From an uncultured Tenacibaculum sp. (GTDB lineage: Bacteria > Bacteroidota > Bacteroidia > Flavobacteriales > Flavobacteriaceae): a stretch of DNA of 64,000 bases. Below are positions 1 to 9,438 of this stretch, piece by piece. Every line of letters begins with the position of its first letter. Position 1 is the stretch's first letter. The stretch covers positions 62,001 through 126,000 of the forward strand of contig NZ_CANNBW010000002.1 of assembly GCF_947502995.1 (NCBI RefSeq), read 5' to 3'. The translations under genes were made by a program, and so were the position numbers. A model generated the notes under the pieces. It did not search any database, was not told the DNA's origin, and was given only the letters and a program-made list of their open reading frames with translations.

Positions 1-234
1 AATGCTCAAATGAATACAAAACAAATACGAGAGTATTGCAAATTGAATGAAAGTTCAAAAGCTTTATTAAAAACAGCTATGGAACAATTAAACTTATCTG
101 CCAGAGCTTATGATAGAATTTTAAAAGTAGCTAGAACAATTGCGGATTTAGATAATTCTGTAGATGTAGTTGAAAATCATATCGCTGAAGCTATTCAATA
201 TAGAAGTCTAGATAGAGAAGGATGGTTAGGTTAA
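1..234 (+). CDS. ComM/YifB-family Mg-chelatase-like AAA+ ATPase, C-terminal end (5' truncated by window)
   Basis: The frame is open from the first base and ends at the stop at 232-234, so only the last 77 residues are present. The tail has the NAQM start of the C-terminal helical domain, the [19 protein letters not shown] stretch and the [10 protein letters not shown] ending that are characteristic of YifB/ComM-type Mg-chelatase-like ATPases. By family knowledge these are hexameric helicases that promote branch migration of integrating DNA in natural transformation. The ATPase core lies outside the window, so its motifs cannot be checked. It is co-directional with pabB, 42 bp downstream. Confidence 0.85.
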   Translation, partial: NAQMNTKQIREYCKLNESSKALLKTAMEQLNLSARAYDRILKVARTIADLDNSVDVVENHIAEAIQYRSLDREGWLG

Positions 235-276
235 AATTCTAATGAATTAATAATTCTCATTTACTATTTTTGCTCA

Positions 277-1602
277 ATGTTTTTAAGAGCTGAACATACT
301 TTTTTTCTAGAAAATGTTAAAGATTTCAAGAAAAGATTATTGCAATGGGGACAAACGCACGAAACCGTCGTTTTTTTAGATAGTAATAATTATGAACAAC
401 AATACTCAAGTTTTGATTGTGTATTGGCTGTAGAAGAATTTACATCTATTAAAACTGATTATTTTAATGCTTTTGAGAAATTAAAAGAATACCAATCTTA
501 CAGTAAAGATTATTTGTTTGGTTATTTGTCGTACGATGTTAAGAATGATGTAGAAAGATTGTCTTCAGGTAATTATGATGGTTTAACTTTTCCAGACATT
601 TATTTCTTTCAACCTCAAAAGATTATTTCAATAAAAGGAAATGAGGCTAAGTTTTTATATTTAAATGCTTTTGACGATGAAATTGAAGATGATTTTGAAA
701 GTATTTTGGGAGGGAATTTATCGGTGAAGTCGAATCAGTTAAAAGATGAAAAATCATCAGTAAAAATTAAACTTAGAATTCATAAAGATGAATATTTTTC
801 GAAGTTAGATCAGGTATTAAAACATATTCATAGAGGAGATATTTATGAAGCAAATTTTTGTCAAGAGTTTTATGCTGAAAATGTAGACATTGATCCATAT
901 TCGATTTACAAGAATTTGAATACGATTTCCGAGCCACCTTTTGCAACATTTTTTAAACATGAAGAATTGTTTTTATTGTCGGCTTCTCCTGAGCGTTATT
1001 TGAGAAAAGAAGGAAGTAAAATTATTTCTCAACCTATAAAAGGAACAGCAAAAAGAATGGTGAATGCTATCGAAGATGATAAAATAGCTTTCGATTTGGC
1101 TAGAGATGAAAAAGAACGATCGGAAAATATCATGATTGTCGATTTGGTTAGAAATGATTTATCACGATTAGCTAAAAAAGGTTCTGTGAAAGTAGAAGAA
1201 CTTTGTAAAGTATATCCTTTTAAACAAGTTCATCAATTAATATCGACTGTTGTTTCAGAAATTAATGAAGATGTTCATCCTGTAGATGTGATTAGAGAAA
1301 CTTTTCCAATGGGAAGTATGACAGGTGCACCCAAAATTTCAGCAATGGAAATTATAGAAAAGTTAGAAGAGACAAAAAGAGGTTTGTATTCCGGAGCTTT
1401 TGGGTATTTTACTCCAGAAGGTGATTTTGATTTTAATGTAGTGATCCGTAGTATTTTATATAATTCTGATAAAAAATATGTATCTTATTCCGTAGGAGGA
1501 GCTATTACAGCGAAGTCAGTACCAGAAAAAGAATATGAAGAATGTCTGTTAAAGGCAAAAGCAATGAAACAAGTATTAACTCAAAATACCAACAGTAATT
1601 AA
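277..1602 (+). CDS. pabB: Aminodeoxychorismate synthase component I (PabB)
   Basis: Makes 4-amino-4-deoxychorismate from chorismate and ammonia for p-aminobenzoate and folate synthesis. The 441-residue length fits the chorismate-binding family. The C-terminal half carries the conserved PIKGTAKR motif around residues 253-260. The lysine (about K255) is the feature that separates PabB (PIKGT) from anthranilate synthase TrpE (PIAGT). Further downstream are the ENIMIVDLVRNDLS and FPMGSMTGAPK motifs of the active site. The N-terminal third is divergent, as is usual. The hydrolase gene begins 2 bp after its stop, suggesting one transcript through tilS and dsbD. TrpE or isochorismate synthase are alternatives, but the lysine argues against them. 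Confidence 0.9.
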   Translation: MFLRAEHTFFLENVKDFKKRLLQWGQTHETVVFLDSNNYEQQYSSFDCVLAVEEFTSIKTDYFNAFEKLKEYQSYSKDYLFGYLSYDVKNDVERLSSGNYDGLTFPDIYFFQPQKIISIKGNEAKFLYLNAFDDEIEDDFESILGGNLSVKSNQLKDEKSSVKIKLRIHKDEYFSKLDQVLKHIHRGDIYEANFCQEFYAENVDIDPYSIYKNLNTISEPPFATFFKHEELFLLSASPERYLRKEGSKIISQPIKGTAKRMVNAIEDDKIAFDLARDEKERSENIMIVDLVRNDLSRLAKKGSVKVEELCKVYPFKQVHQLISTVVSEINEDVHPVDVIRETFPMGSMTGAPKISAMEIIEKLEETKRGLYSGAFGYFTPEGDFDFNVVIRSILYNSDKKYVSYSVGGAITAKSVPEKEYEECLLKAKAMKQVLTQNTNSN

Positions 1603-1604
1603 GA

Positions 1605-2423
1605 ATGCATAGTACAATTCAATTTAAGCACAACGAAACCGAGTTTTTTGGTCAATACTGGAAACCTCAGAGTTATAAAGCATCAGTTATTATACTTCAC
1701 GGATTAGGTGAACACTCGGGAAGGTTTTCTCATGTTGCGGAAGAATTGATAAAGCATGATTTTGCTGTTATTGCTTTCGATCATTACGGTCATGGTAAAA
1801 CAAAAGGGAAGAGAGGTCATAATCCAGGATATAATGCAGTTATGAATAGTATTACTGCATTTATAAAAAAGACAGAAGAGGTTTTAGGAGAGTTTCCGAT
1901 GTTTCTTTACGGCCATTCAATGGGGGGAAATGCAGTTTTAAACTATATGATTTCATCTACAAATAATATTAAAGGAGTTATTGCTACAAGTCCGTTTTTG
2001 AAATTGGCTTTTGAACCTCCAAAATGGAAGTTGTCAATAGGTAAAATAATTCAAAAGATTGCTCCATTTTTAACTTTAGATAATGAAGTAGATCCTAATT
2101 TTATTTCTAGAATTCCTAAAGAAGTAAAAAAATATCAAGATGATCCGTTAGTTCATTCTAGAGTAAGTCCAAATTTTTCTTTGGTTTTTATAGAGAAAGG
2201 GGCTTATGCGATTGAAAATGCTTCCAAATTAAATAAACCAGCATTATTACTTCACGGTAAAGATGATAAATTAATTAGTTATTTAGGAAGCGAGGATTTT
2301 GCCAAAAATAACCCAAGCGTAACATTGAAATTGTATAATGAAGGTTATCACGAATTACATAATGATTTATGTAAAGATCAAGTAATTCAGGATATTATAA
2401 CTTGGCTAAAAACTCAAGCGTAA
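1605..2423 (+). CDS. Alpha/beta hydrolase, monoacylglycerol lipase / lysophospholipase-like (serine aminopeptidase S33 fold)
   Basis: A 272-residue cytoplasmic alpha/beta hydrolase without signal peptide. The nucleophile elbow GHSMGG lies at about residues 103-108 (Ser105), and the oxyanion-hole HGLGEHSGRF is near residue 32. Acid and base candidates are in the C-terminal LLHGKDDKL and GYHELHND segments. This Hydrolase_4 arrangement is typical of monoacylglycerol lipases and lysophospholipases, but the substrate cannot be read from sequence. It is packed between pabB (2 bp gap) and tilS, so it is probably co-transcribed. Confidence 0.85.
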   Translation: MHSTIQFKHNETEFFGQYWKPQSYKASVIILHGLGEHSGRFSHVAEELIKHDFAVIAFDHYGHGKTKGKRGHNPGYNAVMNSITAFIKKTEEVLGEFPMFLYGHSMGGNAVLNYMISSTNNIKGVIATSPFLKLAFEPPKWKLSIGKIIQKIAPFLTLDNEVDPNFISRIPKEVKKYQDDPLVHSRVSPNFSLVFIEKGAYAIENASKLNKPALLLHGKDDKLISYLGSEDFAKNNPSVTLKLYNEGYHELHNDLCKDQVIQDIITWLKTQA

Positions 2424-2437
2424 TTTATTCAAATTTA

Positions 2438-3748
2438 GTGTTACAAGATTTTAAACTTCATATAGAGGATAATTTTCCTTTTTTAAAAGAAACCCCTTTT
2501 TTAATTGCAGTTTCTGGAGGGATAGATAGTGTTGTTTTATGTCATTTGTTTCATGATTTAAAGTGCAATTTTGCTATAGCCCATTGTAACTTTAAATTAA
2601 GAAGGGAGGCAAGTGATAGAGATGAAGATTTTGTAAAGGCACTAGGAAAGAAACTACAAGTAGAAGTTTTAACAACATCTTTTGAAACTGAAAAATATGC
2701 TAAAGAGGAAAAGTTATCAATTCAAATTGCAGCAAGGGAACTTCGTTATAATTGGTTTAAAAAAATAATTGAAGAAAGAAATTTTTCTCACGTATTGACA
2801 GCTCATCATTCAGATGACAACTTAGAAACTTTTTTTATAAACTTAACTAGAGGTTCTGGACTTGATGGGCTTATTGGTATTCCAAAACGAAATGAAAATA
2901 TAGCAAGACCTTTATTAAAATTTTCTAGACAAGAAATAGAAAAATATGCATTATTGAAAAAAATAGAGTGGAGAGAAGATGCTAGTAATGCAGAACAAAA
3001 ATATTTAAGAAATAAGATTCGTCATAAGTTAATTCCTATCTTAAAAGAGATAGATCCAAACATTTTAAATAGTTTTGAGAGAGTATCGCAAAATTTATCA
3101 GAAAGTAAGAAGATAATTGACGATAAAGTAAGTGAAATTTCTGAAAAAATACTTGAAATTGATGGAGATTTGATAAAAATAAGCGTTTCTGAAGTGTTAA
3201 AATTATCAAATCCTAAAGTTTATTTATACCAGTTGTTGAAAGAATATAATTTCACAGAATGGAATAATGTTAAGGACTTGTTAAAATCTCAAACAGGAAA
3301 AATTGTTACCTCTAAAACCCATGAATTACTTAGAGATAGAGATTTTTTATTGTTAAATAAACGCAATTTAAATGGGAGTTTAAAAATGCAGCAGGAAATA
3401 GGAATAGGCACATTTAAAATAGACGATAAAACAACGATAATTATTGAAAAATCCCTGAAAAATGAAGCAACAGGGAAAAATTCTATTTTAGTTAACAAAA
3501 ATTTAGTAACTTTCCCGATGATAATAAGGAAATGGGAAGTTGGAGATTTTTTCTACCCGATAGGCATGAAAGGGAAGAAAAAAATCAGTAAGTTTTTTAA
3601 GGATGAAAAGTTATCTAAGTTCGAAAAAGAAAGTACTTGGTTGCTTTGTACTCAAAAAAATGAAATCATTTGGATTGTTGGTAAAAGACAAGACAGAAGA
3701 TTTGCTGCTTCAGTTTCTACAAAGGATGTATTAAAAATAAGTAAATAA
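2438..3748 (+). CDS. tilS: tRNA(Ile)-lysidine synthase TilS
   Basis: Attaches lysine to C34 of tRNA-Ile(CAU), changing its reading from AUG to AUA, using ATP. The N-terminal PP-loop AVSGGIDSVV is followed by LTAHHSDDNLETFFINLTRGSG and RNKIRHKLIP, all hallmarks of TilS. The C-terminal TilS substrate-binding region ends with the KKISKFFKDEKLSKFEK segment. The frame is open from a TTG at 2402, which would overlap the hydrolase gene by 22 bp. I prefer the GTG at 2438, which gives an N-terminus (VLQDFKLHIEDNFPFL) of usual length directly before the PP-loop. No ATG is available before the PP-loop. TilS is normally essential. Confidence 0.92.
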   Translation: MLQDFKLHIEDNFPFLKETPFLIAVSGGIDSVVLCHLFHDLKCNFAIAHCNFKLRREASDRDEDFVKALGKKLQVEVLTTSFETEKYAKEEKLSIQIAARELRYNWFKKIIEERNFSHVLTAHHSDDNLETFFINLTRGSGLDGLIGIPKRNENIARPLLKFSRQEIEKYALLKKIEWREDASNAEQKYLRNKIRHKLIPILKEIDPNILNSFERVSQNLSESKKIIDDKVSEISEKILEIDGDLIKISVSEVLKLSNPKVYLYQLLKEYNFTEWNNVKDLLKSQTGKIVTSKTHELLRDRDFLLLNKRNLNGSLKMQQEIGIGTFKIDDKTTIIIEKSLKNEATGKNSILVNKNLVTFPMIIRKWEVGDFFYPIGMKGKKKISKFFKDEKLSKFEKESTWLLCTQKNEIIWIVGKRQDRRFAASVSTKDVLKISK

Positions 3749-3758
3749 AATAACCCCA

Positions 3759-5741
3759 ATGACAATGAAAAGAGTTTTTACCCTATTTTTATTTATTCTA
3801 GGTTTTTCGTTCGCCTCTTTTGCGCAGGATGATCCTCTAGAAGTAGAAACCTCTGTTAAAAAAATCTCAGATACTGAGTACGATTTAATTTTCACTATTT
3901 TTATTGAAGATGATTGGCACCTTTATTCACAGTACAATCCAAAGGATGCTTCTTTACCTATGACAATTAAACCGTCTGTAGGTGATGAAGGTTATACTTT
4001 GGTAGGTAAAGCTGTTGAAAGTGAGACAATAACAGAGTATAGCGAAATATGGGGAGTAGATGAAATCTTCTTTGCAGAAGAAGCTACTCTTACACAACGT
4101 ATAAAATTAGATGATCCAGGTTTAACCCAGGTATCATTAAATATAGATGCACAGGTTTGTAAAGAATTCTGTTTACCTTATGATAACGATTTTACGTTTT
4201 CATTAAATGGAGGCGAAATTGTTGAAACTGTTGCTACTGTTGATGAAAATAGTAAAGCATTAACTAACTCTTTAAGCTTAGATTTAAAAAATAAAGAGTT
4301 ATTAAATACAAATGTTTCTAATGGTGCTACTGATGGTGAAAAAGGAAATTTATTAAATATTTTCTTATTAGGTTTTCTAGGAGGTTTAATTGCCTTTTTA
4401 ACTCCTTGTGTATTCCCATTAATTCCATTAACAGTATCTTTCTTTACAAAACAATCTGAGAAAAAAGCAAAGGGAGTTACGAATTCAATTTTATATGGTT
4501 TCTTTATTGTTGCAATTTATGTGGCTTTAAGTTTACCTTTCCACTTTGCTGATAACTTAGATCCTGAGATTTTAAATACAATATCTACTAATATGTGGTT
4601 AAACATATTTTTCTTTATTGTATTAGTTTTCTTCGCAGGTTCATTCTTCGGGTTTTATTCAATTACATTACCAAGTTCATGGGGTAATAAAACTGATAGT
4701 GCTTCTGGTATAGGAGGTATTATTGGTATTTTCTTTATGGCTGTAACTTTAGCAATTGTATCTTTCTCTTGTACTGGTCCAATTCTAGGTTCTTTATTAG
4801 CAGGTTCTTTAACTTCAGATGGAAGTCCGATGCAGTTAACAGCTGGTATGGGAGGTTTCGGTTTAGCATTAGCTTTACCATTTGCATTTTTTGCTCTTTT
4901 CCCTAAATTGTTAAGTGCTTTGCCAAAATCTGGATTCTGGATGAAAGCAATTACTGTAATGTTAGGTTTTATTGAATTAGCATTAGCATTCAAATTCTTA
5001 TCAAATGCAGATTTAGTTGGACAATGGAATTTCTTAAAAAGAGAAATATTTATAGGAATTTGGATTTTAATTACTGTATTAGCAGCATTATTTATGTTTG
5101 GAGTAATTAAATTCCCTGGAGGTGAAAAAGTAAGAAGAGTTTCTGGTTTACGCATTGTTTTAGGTTTAGCTGTTTTAGGTTTCGCTGTTTACATGGGACC
5201 TGGTGTGACACAAAAGCCAGTATGGAATCAAAACTTATTAAGTGGTTTTGCACCACCTCAATTCTATAGTGTATACGAGCAACAAGATAATAAGTGTCCT
5301 TTAGCATTAAATTGTTTTAAAGATTTTGATGAAGGAATGGCTTATGCAAAGTCTGTAAATAAACCAGTTTTATTAGACTTTACAGGTTGGGCTTGTGTTA
5401 ACTGTCGTAAGATGGAAGAAAATGTATGGAGTGAGAGTAACATCTATAACACATTAAAAGATGATTACGTATTAATTTCTTTATATGTTGATGATAATGA
5501 AAACCCGCTTCCAGCAGATCAACAATTTGATTTTGTGAAGCCTAATGGAAAAATTAAAAAGATTAGAACATATGGTGAAAAATGGGCTACTTTACAAACT
5601 GTAAACTTTAAAAATGCATCTCAGCCTTTTTATGTACAGTTAAGTCCAGATATGGAAGTATTAAATACACCACAACAGTATACAGATAAATTAAGTTATT
5701 ATAACTGGTTAAAAACTGGTTTAAAGAAATTTAAAGAGTAA
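3759..5741 (+). CDS. dsbD: Thiol:disulfide interchange protein DsbD (three-domain, fused)
   Basis: Moves reducing equivalents from cytoplasmic thioredoxin across the inner membrane to periplasmic disulfide-handling proteins. Order: signal peptide (residues 1-22), periplasmic DsbD-alpha domain with the cysteine pair CKEFC (about C134/C138), the eight-helix DsbD/CcdA transporter, and a C-terminal thioredoxin-like domain with GWACVNCRK (about C546/C549). The transporter redox cysteines are in TPCVFPLIP (about C217) and SFSCTGPILG (about C338). All three expected cysteine pairs are present. An ATG two codons downstream (MKRVFTLFLF) is an equally good start. It is the last gene before a strong terminator. 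Compare the cysteine-free homologue at 55154-55774. Confidence 0.95.
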   Translation: MTMKRVFTLFLFILGFSFASFAQDDPLEVETSVKKISDTEYDLIFTIFIEDDWHLYSQYNPKDASLPMTIKPSVGDEGYTLVGKAVESETITEYSEIWGVDEIFFAEEATLTQRIKLDDPGLTQVSLNIDAQVCKEFCLPYDNDFTFSLNGGEIVETVATVDENSKALTNSLSLDLKNKELLNTNVSNGATDGEKGNLLNIFLLGFLGGLIAFLTPCVFPLIPLTVSFFTKQSEKKAKGVTNSILYGFFIVAIYVALSLPFHFADNLDPEILNTISTNMWLNIFFFIVLVFFAGSFFGFYSITLPSSWGNKTDSASGIGGIIGIFFMAVTLAIVSFSCTGPILGSLLAGSLTSDGSPMQLTAGMGGFGLALALPFAFFALFPKLLSALPKSGFWMKAITVMLGFIELALAFKFLSNADLVGQWNFLKREIFIGIWILITVLAALFMFGVIKFPGGEKVRRVSGLRIVLGLAVLGFAVYMGPGVTQKPVWNQNLLSGFAPPQFYSVYEQQDNKCPLALNCFKDFDEGMAYAKSVNKPVLLDFTGWACVNCRKMEENVWSESNIYNTLKDDYVLISLYVDDNENPLPADQQFDFVKPNGKIKKIRTYGEKWATLQTVNFKNASQPFYVQLSPDMEVLNTPQQYTDKLSYYNWLKTGLKKFKE

Positions 5742-5760
5742 CATCTTTAATATATCCGAG

Positions 5761-5802
5761 TAAACAAAAAAGGATTCGCAATTGCGAATCCTTTTTTGTT
5801 TA
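5761..5802. terminator. Perfect palindromic bidirectional terminator between dsbD and the nuclease gene
   Basis: Positions 5761-5781 and 5782-5802 form a perfect inverted repeat centred on GCAATTGC, with a GGATTCGC stem flanked by A6 on the left and T6 on the right. It reads as a hairpin followed by a U-run on both strands. It sits exactly between the convergent dsbD (+) and nuclease (-) genes and overlaps the last codon of the latter. Confidence 0.9.
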
Positions 5803-6618
5803 TCTAAAAGACCACTTTTTATAACTTGTATTACTTTCTAATTGGTTTTCTATTTGATTAGGTAATTCAGGAAAAAAATCAATTCCTGTTTTTTGTTCTA
5901 ATTGATCAATAGAAATAACAAAATTATATAATGGGGCAGAAGTTTCTTTGTGTGGAATTAGAAAAGCTATAGCTTTAATTTCAGGCTCAGAATAATCTAA
6001 TAGAACTTTATAAAAAGCATTAGGAACTGTTACTTTCTCTTTACCTATAGTTTTTGTTGAAGCATGATCAAGAATTCCTCCTGTTACTATGTATAAGTGT
6101 TTGTACTTTTTAGACCAGTAACGAACTTTTTGTTCTAATTTATTCCAAATACCAGCATTAAAGTTGTGTTTTTGAGGAGAAATATTAGATGTGTAAAAAG
6201 TTTCATTAAAAAGTTTTTTTGAAGATTTTCTATCCGCAGCTGGACATAAATGTCCTTTATCGTAACCAGATTTCTTATAATTTTTCCAATCTGCAGACTT
6301 CGTTTTTACTTTAGGATCTTGAATGAAAAAAGGTCTTTTGAAATCAGTATAAACAATATCATCTTTTTCTAAAGAATAAGCAACCCATTCAGCTTGTTCA
6401 TGTTTTTCACTATAAGAGAATGAATATCCACTATGATGAATTATTTGCCCAGTTGTAGAGCTAGGCAAATAATTAAATTGTGTGTTTTTTTTACTGTTGT
6501 TTTTTTCAACGGAAACACTTTCTTCAGATTTATATTTTTCTTTTTTTTCAGTGTAATAATATGCTACAGCAACAATAACAACTAAAAGAATGCTGAAAAT
6601 ATCTTTTTTACGCCTCAC
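5800..6618 (-). CDS. DNA/RNA non-specific endonuclease (NucA / Serratia nuclease type), membrane-anchored
   Basis: A 272-residue His-Me finger nuclease that should cut DNA and RNA without sequence preference in the presence of a divalent metal. An N-terminal hydrophobic segment (residues 7-22) anchors or exports it. After a Lys/Ser-rich linker comes the nuclease domain with YDKGHLCPAADR, the family's DRGH motif in its DKGH variant, catalytic His near residue 123. QKHNFNAGIWNKLE supplies the metal-binding Asn. Its start overlaps the end of the thioesterase gene by 11 bp. Likely periplasmic or surface-exposed, with a role in nutrient scavenging or removal of extracellular DNA (inference). Confidence 0.9.
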   Translation of the reverse strand: MRRKKDIFSILLVVIVAVAYYYTEKKEKYKSEESVSVEKNNSKKNTQFNYLPSSTTGQIIHHSGYSFSYSEKHEQAEWVAYSLEKDDIVYTDFKRPFFIQDPKVKTKSADWKNYKKSGYDKGHLCPAADRKSSKKLFNETFYTSNISPQKHNFNAGIWNKLEQKVRYWSKKYKHLYIVTGGILDHASTKTIGKEKVTVPNAFYKVLLDYSEPEIKAIAFLIPHKETSAPLYNFVISIDQLEQKTGIDFFPELPNQIENQLESNTSYKKWSFR

Positions 6619-7057
6619 TTTTTAACGGAATTTCTTTGAAATCTTCTGTCCTTTCTGCATCAGTGAAAATTTCTTGAAATTTCACAGGAGGAACTGTCAA
6701 TTTTCTTTTTTCTAAATCTAACCAAGCTCCATAAACATTAATTACAGCAGAAAGTTTTCCTTTACTATTAAATACCTCATGCTGAATTTTCCAGCGTTCA
6801 CCTTTACCAGAAAGTCCTGTAATTTTCAAGTTTACAGAAATATCTTCTCCTAAATGTATCTCTTTTAAAAATCGTGTATTTTCTTCAAATAAAATCGGGC
6901 CTACTTTTTCTTTTGTGAAATCATGAATTGTTATTCCATACTGATTAAAATAACGTAATCTAGATTCAGCTGCATAATCATTGTATGCTGTATGTCTCAT
7001 GTGAATGTTGGCATCAAAATCTGCCCATCTCGTTGTAAAATTTACAATAAAGCTCAT
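6608..7057 (-). CDS. Acyl-CoA thioesterase, 4-hydroxybenzoyl-CoA thioesterase-like hotdog fold
   Basis: A 149-residue single hotdog domain. The N-terminal FTTRWADFDANIHMRHTAYNDY matches the 4HBT active-site segment (R-x-x-D-x-D-x-x-x-H), followed by the long helix residues AAESRLRYF. Hydrolyses acyl-CoA thioesters; the chain preference is not visible. It overlaps the nuclease gene by 11 bp and lies 36 bp after the permease gene, inside a five-gene minus-strand operon. No signal peptide, so cytoplasmic. Confidence 0.85.
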   Translation of the reverse strand: MSFIVNFTTRWADFDANIHMRHTAYNDYAAESRLRYFNQYGITIHDFTKEKVGPILFEENTRFLKEIHLGEDISVNLKITGLSGKGERWKIQHEVFNSKGKLSAVINVYGAWLDLEKRKLTVPPVKFQEIFTDAERTEDFKEIPLKSEA

Positions 7058-7093
7058 GTGTGTGTTTTAATTTGTATGAGCGAAATTACAAAC

Positions 7094-8173
7094 TTAACTT
7101 TTTACATCCAATGCATCTCTTAAGGCATTTCCTAACAACATAAAAGCCATAACTAAACTCATAATTGCAATTCCTGGAATTAATGCTAAATAGGGCTTTC
7201 CTAATATAATATAGTTGTAGTGATTTTTAATTATTGCTCCCCAAGATGGTGTTGGTGGTTGTGCACCAATTCCTAAAAAGCTTAATCCGCTTTCTATTAA
7301 AATAGCAGCGGCAAAGTTAGCCGCAGAGATAACAATAATAGGCGCCATGATATTAGGAAGAATATGCTTGAAAATAATTCTAAAGTTAGAAAAGCCTAAA
7401 GCTTTAGCAGCTTCTACATATTGTTCTTGTTTTGCGCTAATTACTTTTCCACGAACTATTCTAGCAACTTCAACCCACATAGTTAAACCTACAGCAATAA
7501 AAACTTGCCAATAACCTTTTCCCATGACTAATATAAAGGCAACTACTAAAAGTAATGTTGGAATAGACCAAGTTACATTAATAAACCACATAATAAACGC
7601 ATCTATTTTTTTGCCATAGTAACCCGCAATCGCACCAACTGGTATTCCTATGATTAAAGAGATAAAAACAGCGATAAAACCGATGAAAAATGATATTCTA
7701 GTACCTATAAGTAACCTACTTAACAAGTCTCTTCCGTACTTATCTGTTCCAAATACAAAAGTACTTTTACTAATAAACTTTTCAGGCTCGTTATTAAAGA
7801 TGGACAAAGGATAAGATTTAGGAAGTTGATCAGCGTATTTTATTACTTCTAAAATATTATTTTGTACAGAATATGATAAAATAGGTAATTCTCTGAAATC
7901 ATTTTTTTTTCCCTCTATTAATGTGGTAAATAAAGATGTTTCTTCTTGTTGTTGATTAGGAATTCTAAGCATTAATACATTAAAACCAGGAGGTTTTGAA
8001 TGAATTTCTAAGTGCATTTGATTAGCTGAATTAGAATTGTCTGGAGCTAAAACATAGCAAAATATAGCTATAAATCCGCAGAAAATGATGTAGCTAAAAC
8101 TAAAAACACCCAGTTTATTTTTTTTGAATTTTCTAAGGGCAAGCTGATGTAAAGAATTTGAATTACTTTTCAT
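7094..8173 (-). CDS. ABC transporter permease, dipeptide/oligopeptide OppC/DppC type
   Basis: A 359-residue inner-membrane permease. The first membrane helix (about residues 21-43) is followed by an extracytoplasmic insert of about 90 residues and then the conserved FGTDKYGRDLLSRLLIGTRIS entrance of the binding-protein-dependent permease domain. The EAA-type loop is YVEAAKALGFSNFRIIFKHILPN, and the C-terminus has GLSFLGIGAQPPTPSWG. OppC normally pairs with OppB, ATPases and a binding protein. None is adjacent, so the partners must be elsewhere. Its start overlaps the mechanosensitive channel gene by 11 bp. Confidence 0.9.
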   Translation of the reverse strand: MKSNSNSLHQLALRKFKKNKLGVFSFSYIIFCGFIAIFCYVLAPDNSNSANQMHLEIHSKPPGFNVLMLRIPNQQQEETSLFTTLIEGKKNDFRELPILSYSVQNNILEVIKYADQLPKSYPLSIFNNEPEKFISKSTFVFGTDKYGRDLLSRLLIGTRISFFIGFIAVFISLIIGIPVGAIAGYYGKKIDAFIMWFINVTWSIPTLLLVVAFILVMGKGYWQVFIAVGLTMWVEVARIVRGKVISAKQEQYVEAAKALGFSNFRIIFKHILPNIMAPIIVISAANFAAAILIESGLSFLGIGAQPPTPSWGAIIKNHYNYIILGKPYLALIPGIAIMSLVMAFMLLGNALRDALDVKS

Positions 8174-9425
8174 CAGGATTTGTTTTCAAATTAGTAATAT
8201 CTAAGCTAGAAGGGTTTTCATAAACTTCTAAATCAAAGAAAGAAACACTAGCAAAAATATGGTCAAAAATATCGGCCATAATTCGTTCATAAATAATCCA
8301 TTCTTTTTCACTACTAAAAGCATAAATCTCTAAAGGAACTCCGTTAGACGTAGGAGCTAATTGTCTACTCATAAACAGTAAGTCCTGATTTATTTTTGGA
8401 TGATTTTTTAAGTACATATCGATATACTTTCTAAACATACCGAAGTTCGTTAAGTTTCTTCCGTTAATAAGTAACGACTTGTCTATATTGTTAGATGAAT
8501 TGTAAAGGTTAACTTCATCTGATTTTTCAGTAACGTAATCTTTAATTAACTCAATTTTTTTGAAGTGTTCAATCTCACTTTCGGAAAGAAAATGAATACT
8601 ATTAATTTTAATTTGAATAGCTCTTTTTATTCGTCTTCCACCAGAGTGATTCATTGCTCTCCAGTTTTTAAAAGAGTCAGAAATTAAAGAATAAGTAGGG
8701 ATACTAGTAATGGTGTTATCAAAATTCTTTACAATTACTGAAGTTAAATTGATTTCAATAACATTTCCATCAGCGCCAAACTTTTCCATAGTAATCCAAT
8801 CTTGCAAACGAACAGTATCGTAAACTGAAATTTGAATACTAGCCACAAAACCTAAAATAGTGTCTTTAAAAATTAAAAGTAATACTGCAGAAAAAGCACC
8901 CAGAGCAGTAAAGAAACGCAATAAAGGTTTCCCTGTGATTACTGAGAAAGAAACAATAAATGCTATGATCCATAAAAGAATCATGAAAATTTGCACATAA
9001 CTTTCTAGCGGTTTGTCTTTAAATGCAGGAAGTGTTCTTAAAAAATCTTTTATACTTTGTAGTATACTCTTAACTAAAGAAACAAATGTTAATACAATTA
9101 AAAGATTAACAAATCGCTTAGCGTATTCTAAGAAATGAGAAAAATCTATAAGTATATATTGTAAACTTCCATAAGTAACAAGAAGTATTAATACACGAGC
9201 AAAGTTTAAAAAAAACGAATTTTTAATAAGAATATCATCAAATTCAGTTTTAGTTTTATTGGCAATTTTTTTTAAGAATTTACTTCCATAATAACGAAGT
9301 ATTTTAAAAAGTACATAACCTAATATTGCAATGATTACTAAGTTGAAAAATACATTCAAATAAGTAGCTAAATTGTGATTAAGATCTAACTTGTCTTTTA
9401 AAAATTTGTAAAAAAAATGATTCAC
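8163..9425 (-). CDS. Mechanosensitive ion channel, MscS family, YbdG/MscM-like
   Basis: A 420-residue channel with five predicted membrane helices followed by the MscS beta domain. The segment KNFDNTITSIPTYSLISDSFKNWR followed by SGGRRIKRAI is the signature of the YbdG subfamily, and the pore-lining helix is near residues 170-200. It opens with membrane tension and helps survival of hypo-osmotic shock. The C-terminal cytoplasmic domain carries the long loop typical of YbdG. It starts 13 bp after the queuosine transporter gene and is probably co-transcribed with it. Confidence 0.9.
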   Translation of the reverse strand: MNHFFYKFLKDKLDLNHNLATYLNVFFNLVIIAILGYVLFKILRYYGSKFLKKIANKTKTEFDDILIKNSFFLNFARVLILLVTYGSLQYILIDFSHFLEYAKRFVNLLIVLTFVSLVKSILQSIKDFLRTLPAFKDKPLESYVQIFMILLWIIAFIVSFSVITGKPLLRFFTALGAFSAVLLLIFKDTILGFVASIQISVYDTVRLQDWITMEKFGADGNVIEINLTSVIVKNFDNTITSIPTYSLISDSFKNWRAMNHSGGRRIKRAIQIKINSIHFLSESEIEHFKKIELIKDYVTEKSDEVNLYNSSNNIDKSLLINGRNLTNFGMFRKYIDMYLKNHPKINQDLLFMSRQLAPTSNGVPLEIYAFSSEKEWIIYERIMADIFDHIFASVSFFDLEVYENPSSLDITNLKTNPDEK

Positions 9426-9438
9426 AGTTCCTTAAGAA

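Noticed and set aside
4655..5155. 166-residue minus-strand frame inside dsbD
   Set aside because: It lies fully inside the clearly coded dsbD and reads as a low-information Asn/Pro/Lys-rich shadow without motifs.
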